Shown here piece after piece: positions 56,690-64,000 of a DNA stretch of 64,000 bases (position 1 is its first letter; every line of letters starts with the position of its first letter). This DNA comes from Medicago truncatula. Taxonomy: Eukaryota; Streptophyta; Magnoliopsida; Fabales; Fabaceae. Both the position numbers and the translations under genes were made by a program. Location of the stretch: positions 31,430,755 through 31,494,754 of the forward strand of contig NC_053048.1 of assembly GCF_003473485.1 (NCBI RefSeq), given 5' to 3'. Under the pieces are notes generated by a model, which did not search any database, had not been told where the DNA came from, and was given only the letters and a program-made list of their open reading frames with translations.

Positions 56690-59250
56690 TTGCGCTATAA
56701 AATTTATCAAAGCTTTGGATTCAATCATACTTTCTGCAACTGGATTAGTGTTATCCTGCAATCAGCCACCATGTCTATTTCTATCAATGGTTCTCAACGT
56801 GGATATTTCAAGTGTGCTAGAGGGGTCAGGCAAGGAGATCCTTTATCTCCTTTACTGTTTTGTTCGGCAGAGGAAGTCCTCAGTAGGGGTATTTTGAAAC
56901 TTGTAGATGATGGGAAAGTAGAATTGATAAAAGCCTCAAGAGATACTCAAATCCCCTCCCATTGCTTCTATGCAGATGATTTGATGGTTTATTGTAAAGG
57001 TAAATTGTATAGTCTTGAAGCATTAAAGGATCTTTTTACAAGGTATGCCTCTTGCTCTGGTCAAGTCATTAATCTTGGAAAATCTTTTATTTTCTCTGGT
57101 GGAGTTTCAAACAATATGCTAAGCACTATGGTTAACCTGCTTGGTTTCAATATTGGTTCTCTTTCTTTCACTTACCTGGGTGCTCCAATCTTTAAAGGTA
57201 AACCTAATACCATTCATTTTCAACCTATTGCTGACAAAATCAAACTTAAACTTGCTTCCTGGAAAGCCTATCTTCTATCTATTGCAGGTAGAGTCCAATT
57301 GGTTAAGTCAGTTGTACAAGGAATGATGGTTCACACAATCTCCATTTACTTATGGCCAGCAAGTTTACTGAGAGAGATTGAAAAATGGATTAGAAATTTC
57401 ATACGGAGTGGGAATATACAAAAAAGAAAGATAGTAATTGTTGCTTAGAAGAGGGTTTGTGCTGATCTTGATGAAAGAAGGCTTGGAACAAAATCTCTGA
57501 TTTGTCTTAGTGAAGCTACCAATCTCAAACTTTGCTGGGACGTATTGCATTCTAACGAGACATGGGCTGTCATCATCAGAAGTAGAACTCTGAGGGGTAC
57601 ATATTGTATTCATCATCATATCTATTCTTCCATAAGGAGTGGAATTAAGCAGGAATTCAATACAATCAAAGAAAACACTAGTTGGCTAGTTGAAAATGGG
57701 GATAACATCCAGTTTTGGCTAGATTCCTGGTGTAGGAAGCCTCTTATACAAGCTCTTAATCTCTCTCTGAATCAGATCCAAAATCTTCCTCAATGCATCA
57801 GTAGTTATATTCAGAATAATCAGTGGGACACCCCAAATGAACTACTGCATGCTATGCCAGATTTGAGAAGGCTTGTTACTCAAGTAACCATACCAGTGCA
57901 ACAAAAAGAGGATGAATTGATCTGGTGTCATAGCACTAATGGCACTTTGTCTATGAAAGAAGTTTATGAGTCCAAAAAGCATCACTATCCTAAAAGGAAA
58001 TGGGCAAAGCTGATATGGTCCAAAGATTATCCTCCCTCAAAGTACCTCATGGTGTGGAGATTAATGCTCAACAAGCTACCAACTAATGAGAATCTCACTG
58101 AGAGAGGTTGCAACCTCCCTTCCATGTGTTCCCTTTGCTCTAAACAATCAGAAAACTCTTTTCATCTGTATTTTGAATGTCCATACTCATTCAATATTTG
58201 GTACTGGTTTGCTAGAATTTTGAATCTCAATCTGCATTTTCAATGTATTGAAGATATCTAGTCTATTTGTGAAAGAGCATGGAATGCACAATGTAAAGTT
58301 ACAATCATAGCAGCTATGATCAACATCATTAATTCCATCTGGTATGCTAGAAACAAAGTCAGATTCAAAAATCAAAGAGTTCATTGGAAAAGCTCTATTT
58401 CTACTGTTTTAGCTAATACAACATTCATAGGTAACGACACATCTGCAGTGACATCATCTGGTATATCTTATTTTATTATTTTGGCCGGGGGGGCCAAAAC
58501 TGCAAAAATGGCAATACTTAGGGGGCTGTTTTGTATTTTATTTTGTTAGGGGGCCAAAATCGCAATTTCTTGAAACATAGGGGGCCAAAACTGTTATTAA
58601 GCCAAAATTCAATGTGAATGTGCACCCTCCTAAGGCACCTCAAATCATTGAAGTTTTATGGAACCCTCCTATCTTTCAATGGATCAAATGCAACACTGGT
58701 GGCTCATCAAACTCTTCAACATTTGTTTGTGGAGGTATTTTCAGAGATAACAATTCAAATTTCTCTTTTGCTTTGCTCAGAACACTGTCCAGGGTTCTGC
58801 CTATCATGCTGAATTATGTGGTGCAATGAAATCAATTGAGTTGGCTCATATTTATCATTGGAAGAACTTATGGCTTGAAGTAGATTCATTACTGGTAGTG
58901 AATGCCATCAAAAACAACAAACTTGTTCCTTGAAAACTCAAAAATATATGGGACAATTGTATGTTCATGCTCCAATCCATAAGATTCTTTGTTACACACA
59001 TTTACAGGGAAGAAAATTATTGTGCTGATGCTCTTGCAAACCTTGGTTTATCCTTAAACCACCTTAGTGTTTGGTTTTATATTCCTCTTTGTATAAGTAG
59101 TTTTTTTGCTCAAAATAGACTGGGAATGCCCATCTATATCTTTATCAGCCATTAGGAGGTTTTGGTTTGGTCCCCTTCCTCTCTTTGTATGCTTTCTTTT
59201 TCTAGCTCTTTGCTAGTCTGCCTTTAGCCAAAATAAATAAATTCGTGTAG
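56690..59250 (+). mobile_element. 5'-truncated, inactivated LINE (non-LTR retrotransposon)
   Basis: Only the second half of ORF2 remains. Readable in order are reverse transcriptase ('GVRQGDPLSPLLFC', then 'CFYADDLMVYCKG' with the YADD active site), the zf-RVT region ('WRLMLNKLPTNENLTERGC' then 'CSLCSKQSENSFHLYFECP') and an RNase H-like domain ('WIKCNTGG', then 'EENYCADALANLGL'). Breaks are TAG stops at 57446 and 58259, both where TGG Trp is expected from the family, a foreign insertion at about 58483-58603, a frameshift near 58780 and a TGA stop near 58932. In the RNase H motif the first catalytic Asp of the usual 'CNTDG' is Gly. The 5' endonuclease is absent. The end near 59230 has an A-rich 'AAAATAAATAAA' tail. 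Confidence 0.92.
58483..58603. mobile_element. Short insertion inside the LINE, Mutator-end-like
   Basis: About 120 bp with three 'GGGGGCCAAAA' blocks interrupts the LINE reading frame between 'SYFIIL' and 'KFNVNVHPPKAPQ'. Read on the minus strand it starts 'GGCTTAATAACAGTTTTGGC'. This shares the GGCTTAAT terminus with the Mutator-like element at 30957-33233. The other end has no matching inverted repeat, so it may be a terminal fragment. No target-site duplication was found. Confidence 0.5.
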
Positions 59251-61723
59251 TCCATATTTAAATTATTAAGGGAATAAGTTGAAATTCAAACATCTTATAG
59301 GGGAGGAGAGTATAAATTTTATTTTTTAAGGGAGAAGAGTGTATATTTTAACATAAGAGGGGAGAGAAATGTAATTCAAACATCTTTGAGGAGGAGGAGA
59401 ATGTAATTTACTCATATTCTTTTGTCATAACAAATTTAAGTGTTTGAAATTACATTCAAAATAACTTACTACAACTCATCTTTTTTTTTATTTTTTTATT
59501 TTTTATTTTTTAAGAAACTCATCATTTTTAACATTAAGAAATAAGAGGTACTCCCTCCATTTCAAAAAAATTGTTTTAAAATGAATGTCATTTTCAGTTT
59601 CCAATGCAATAATAACTTTTTCTTTTCAATTGTACCCTTTAATTAATGCTATGTTGCATTACTTCCAAAGTATTATTTTTTCTTTAATGAAAAACAAATC
59701 AATAGTTGATTAGAATAATTTGGTAAAATTGTTATGACATTTGACTACTTTATTTCATTCCTTAATATATGTGCAATTAGCTAAAACGACACTCATTGGG
59801 GTCATGTTTTTCAACACAAATTATCACATCTCTCAGTTTTCCAGAAGCATCGCAATTCAACTGGGCCTCCTTTTATACCGTTTGAAGCTTCAATGCACTA
59901 GCGATCTCCAAGAATGTGTTGTCATTTGTGGCATAGAGCCTTATGAAATTTCGGTAAAAAATGAGACCAATATTATTGTCTTTGTACAACTTAATTGCAA
60001 GAGTAAAATATTGGATCTGATCAAGATTTTAACTAGTATCATGAACATATCATTCATGGCCACAAAAAATTCATTAGATTTCCCTTTTTGTATGATAGGC
60101 CAATAAGCTTCCAATCTCTCTCTCCATCGGTATATTCTTAACCTAAAATAAGATAATTTAAAATAGTTAATTTATGACATCAATATATCATGCTACAACA
60201 ACCAAGTCTTATGAAAATTACATCATAAACATTGACATCAATAATTTTATACCATAAACATTGGATTGACTACATGGATCAAATTACACCATTTTATATT
60301 GAGGTATGTTATTTGAACAACCACTTTTTAGATAACTTATGAGACAACAAAAAATATAGAAAGAAATGTATGTCTTGACACGAAAACCAAAACAATAAAA
60401 AGAGAAAGCAAGGACATAATGAGTGTATGAGAGAGAGGATTGTCCCAAAAGTTATAAGAAAATGGTTATACAAATATCATTTCTCTTTTATATTATATTA
60501 AATGTAACTTGTCTATTATCTCTTCATACGTCTCCATTATCTTAGCCATCACATTTATGATAACATAAAGATCACCAATGTTTGTTTGTGAGGGGAGATT
60601 TTTATTAGGAAGGGGCATGCTCTCTTTTCCCTTTTTTTTGCCATATACATTTTGACAAATTAACACAACAATTTAAAAACTATTTTCACCATCTTGTACA
60701 ATACATTTATACACATACCATCTTTTTTTCAAGACGAGCATACCTCATAAATGCAACTCATATGTATGTTGAGGTTTTAACGCTCTTTCTCAATTTCCAT
60801 TATAACTTTATGCATTAATCAAAAAGTAATTAGGTTAATAAAAATGTACTTACTTGATAAATAACTGCTAGGGTTAAATAAATTTGTACTCTTATGAATA
60901 TCTCTAATTTCGTTTTTAGACTCTAAAAAATTTCAACAAGTTTTGGTCTTCCAATTTTTTTTTTCACGACTTTTGATCATTGTTTTTGTGTCAACTCATA
61001 TGTAGCTTTCATGTTTTTTTAATGAATTTTTACAAAAATGTTTAGAATATGAAGAATGCTAGGGACACCATCTTTTCAACACTCACACTCTCATTAGATG
61101 AAATTAATGTATGTCCCATCACTTTAAGTAAGACTCATTTTTAAAGTGTGAGACCCGTCTTGATTTAAGTCAATAAATGAGTGAGACATGTTTAAGAGAG
61201 TGTTGAAAAATAGTGTTTCTAGCCCTACTCTTAGAATATTATTATAAAAAATTGCACAAAAAATTAATTTTTTTAGCAAGATATATATTAAATATGAATT
61301 TTAAACGCTAATAACTTAAAATATCCCATTCTTATGTTGCCAAAGTCTGGGGTCAAAAGAGATTGAATGAGAGGATGATAGTTTGATGTTCTTAGTTTGG
61401 TTATGTATTCTTGTCTTTTGAACAATATATATATGTATGTATTGTCAACCATGTGTGTGTAGGATTTTCCCTCAAATTTGCTTTTAGACAATAATGGGGA
61501 ATGCCCCAATTCGACAATCTCAAACTGTTTGTAACGCTTGTTGCTTAATCTTTTGAATGAAGTTGTTTTACCGTAAAGAAGAAGAAGAAGAAAGAAAATC
61601 ATCACTGCATGCTTGGCTACAAATATATCCCAATCCTCTTAATTAACTATGTGAGAAAATTTATCCGGACGTTGTTCAATAACATTAACATTACTATCTC
61701 TTACATGCTTTTCTCCTATATAA
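59251..61723. other. AT-rich intergenic DNA, no gene seen
   Basis: A MITE-like start 'GTACTCCCTCCATTTC' lies at about 59549, but I could not find its partner end. The 121-codon open frame at 59741-60106 and the 105-codon one at 61288-61605 have no recognisable domain and look like chance frames. No RNA gene is recognised. Confidence 0.5.
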
Positions 61724-64000
61724 CTAGTTACAAACCCGTGCTTTGCACGGGTTGAATAACGTATTTTTTTTAAATTTAGTTTTGAAGGAGAAATTTTATA
61801 AATTACAGAAAATTGTTGTCATTTATAAATGTGAAAATCAAAACTGCGTAAGCCAAAAATTTGCAACACAGAGTCTAAAGCACTACATAAAAAATAACAT
61901 AATAACTATTGCAATCTCTTATTCCTTAAAGTTAACCCGAAAGCAAAATTTTTCCCTAGATTTAACCTAACTTATTTAACCTAACTTATTTGCTTAATTT
62001 TACTGTATTAACCCTATTTAATTTAATCAAAATGTTAACGTTAATTGTTAGGGAAATCAAAATAAAAAATCGTTCCTAATTTTTCTCCTTAATTTTACTA
62101 AACAAATTATATTAACCCTAGATTTAATTTATGCAAAATGTCAGCTCATTTATAAACGTTAACCCGTGACGCAATATTAACCCTAGATTTACCCTAATTT
62201 TTTCGTGTGACTTTACTAAATTAACCCTAGATTTAATTTCTGCAAAATGTCATCTCTTATCTCTTATTTTTAAATGTAACCCGTGACGCAATATTAACCC
62301 TAGATTTAACCTAATTTTTTGTGTGACTTTACTATATTAACCCTAGATTTAATTTATGCAAAATGTCATCTCTTATTTCTAAATGTTAACCCGTGATGCA
62401 ATATTAACCCTAGATTTAACCTATTTTTTCGGGTGACTTTACTATATTAATCCTAGATTTAATTTATGCAAAATATCATCTCTAATTTTAACCTAATTTT
62501 TCCCTCCACACTTTTGCATTTAATGTTTATCTAAAGTAAAATAAAAGTATGTACCTAATTATATGTTGTTTTTTTGGAAAGGAATAATCGTTAACCCGTC
62601 TCGCTATACTTAATTTAATCTCTTACTTATAAATGTTAACCCGTCTTGCCATACTTAACCTATTTTATTTCTTAAAGTTAACCCGAACGTAAAATTAACC
62701 TTATTTCTTTGCTTAATTTTACTGTATTAACCCTATTTAATTAACCCTATTTAATTTAATCAAAATGTTAACGTTAATTGTTAGGGAAATCAAAATAAAC
62801 AAATCGCTCTTAATTTTTCTCTTTAATTTTATTAAACATATTATATTAACCCTAGATTTAATTTATGCAAAATGGCATATCTTATTTCTAAATGTTAACA
62901 TGTGACGCAATATTAACCCTAGATTTAACCTAATTTTTTCGTGTGACTTTACTATATTAACCCTTGATTTAATTTATGCAAAATGTCATCTCTTATTTCT
63001 AAATTTTAACCCTTGACGCAATATTAACCCTAGATTTAACCTAATTTTTTCGTGTGACTTTACTATATTAACCCTAGATTTAATTTATGCAAAATGTCAT
63101 CTCTTATTTCTAACTGTTAACCCGTGATGCAATATGAACCCTAGATTTAACCTATTTTTCGCGTGACTTTACTATATTAACCCTAGATTTAATTTATGCA
63201 AAAAGTCATCTCTAATTTTAACCTAATTTTTCCATCCACACTTTTGCATTTAATGTTTATCTAAAGTAAAATAAAAGTATGTTCCCAATTATATGCTGTT
63301 TTTTTGGAAAGGAATAACCGATAACCCGCCTCCCTATGCTTAACTTAATCTCTTATTTATAAATGTTAACCCGTCTTGCTATACTTAGCCTATTTTATTT
63401 CTTAAAGTTAACCCGAACGCAAAATTTTGCCCTAGATTTAACCTAACTTCTTTGCTTAATCTTACTGTATTAACCATATTTAATTAACACTGTTTAATTT
63501 AATCAAAATGTTAACGTTAATTGTTAGGGAAATCAAAATAAACAAATCGCTCCTAATTTTTCTCTTTAGTTTTACTAAACAAATTATATTAACCCTAGAT
63601 TTAATTTATGCAAAATGACATCTCTTATTTCTAAATGTTAACCTATGACGCAATATTAACCCTAGATTTAACCTAATTTTTTCGTGTGACTTTACTATAC
63701 TAACCCTAGATTGATTTTAAGCAAAATGTCATCTCTTATTTCTAAATGTTAACCCGTGACGCAATATTATCCCTAGATTTAACCTATTTTTTCGCGTGAC
63801 TTTACTATAGTAACTCTAGATTTAATTTATGCAAAATGTCAGCTCTAATTTTAACCTAATTTTTTCCTCCACACTTTTACATTTAATGTTTATCTACGGT
63901 AAAATAATAACCTTAGATAATCACTGCATAAAAAAAATTCTTCGAAAGAATGTAGAAGCAACTGAATTTGGAAGAAAAAATTGAAAAATAATTAAAAGTT
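61724..64000 (-). mobile_element. Probable Helitron, 3' end at 61724, continues past the window
   Basis: On the minus strand the sequence ends in a hairpin (stem AACCCGTGC/GCACGGGTT, loop AAA; plus-strand 61733-61753), then 'TGTAA', then CTAG (61724-61727), followed by host T. A GC-rich hairpin shortly before a CTRR end and insertion before T are Helitron 3' features. The 5' TC end is not seen before 64000, so the length is unknown. Most of the visible interior is the tandem repeat array at 61925-63905. No RepHel helicase motif is seen. Confidence 0.6.
61925..63905. repeat. Higher-order tandem repeat: ~735-bp units with nested ~110-bp subunits
   Basis: The large units begin at 'CTTAAAGTTAACCCGAA' near 61925, 62673 and 63402, giving periods of about 748 and 729 bp. 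Each contains 'CAAAATGTTAACGTTAATTG', then two or three 110-118-bp subunits with 'TAACCCTAGATTTAATTTAT', 'GCAAAATGTCATCTC', 'TTAACCCGTGACGCAATATT' and 'TCGTGTGACTTTACTATATT', then 'CCACACTTTTGCATTTAATG'. The third unit diverges at about 63905. The 'TAACCCTAG' phrases resemble but are not the plant telomere repeat. Confidence 0.88.

Noticed and set aside
59741-60106. 121-aa open frame
   Set aside because: No domain similarity that I recognise and composition typical of AT-rich chance frames; no splice partners.
61925-63905. CRISPR array or telomere tract
   Set aside because: Repeats are long and contiguous at two scales, with no unique spacers, in a plant genome; the phrase is TAACCCTAG, not tandem CCCTAAA.

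Overview
The window is nuclear DNA from a flowering plant, most likely a legume close to Medicago truncatula. This rests on the AT-rich sequence, GT-AG introns, plant-only families (AUX1/LAX, PPR, LRR-XII kinase, CPL phosphatase), Au-type and other tRNA-derived SINEs, and many short plant DNA transposons. The species is an inference from style and content. Nothing prokaryotic is present.

Layout. 1-5000: AT-rich intergenic DNA with SINE and MITE remnants. 5630-11232 (+): an eight-exon auxin influx carrier of the AUX1/LAX family, 484 aa. 14045-18240 (-): a broken duplicate of a chaperonin CCT-beta gene with an intact intronless PPR gene (15653-17857) in its middle. 20353-25550 (-): the complete CCT-beta gene, ten coding exons, 527 aa. 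A foldback transposon sits about 50 bp upstream of its TATA box. 26440-30950: repeat-rich DNA with a decayed element, an 18-C run, a short Helitron candidate and an inverted repeat pair. 30957-33233: a Mutator-like element with a perfect 9-bp target-site duplication. It carries an intact intronless copy of the 40S ribosomal protein S9 gene, and that copy has its own 18-bp target-site duplication and A-rich tail.

33548-34147 (+): a plant protein of unknown function. 34550-35893 (-): a type II membrane glycosyltransferase of the DXD/alpha-1,4-glycosyltransferase type. 37340-38397: an internally deleted hAT transposon that keeps the C-terminal dimerisation segment. 39209-42929 (+): a two-exon, 1003-aa LRR receptor kinase with a non-RD kinase domain (LRR-XII type). 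44653-54192 (-): a 16-exon CPL2-like CTD phosphatase with one dsRNA-binding domain, repeated intron sequence and a tandemly duplicated 3' flank. 54594-55276: a hAT-like non-autonomous element. 56690-59250 (+): a 5'-truncated, inactivated LINE. 61724 to the window end: a probable Helitron, minus orientation, containing a higher-order tandem repeat.

The protein genes are independent housekeeping, hormone-transport and immunity genes and do not form a pathway. The main theme is genome remodelling by duplication, retroposition and nested transposons. The two most notable structures are the S9 retrogene inside a Mutator-like element and the PPR gene inside the shell of a duplicated CCT-beta gene. 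Exon coordinates were derived by hand from splice sites and reading-frame closure.
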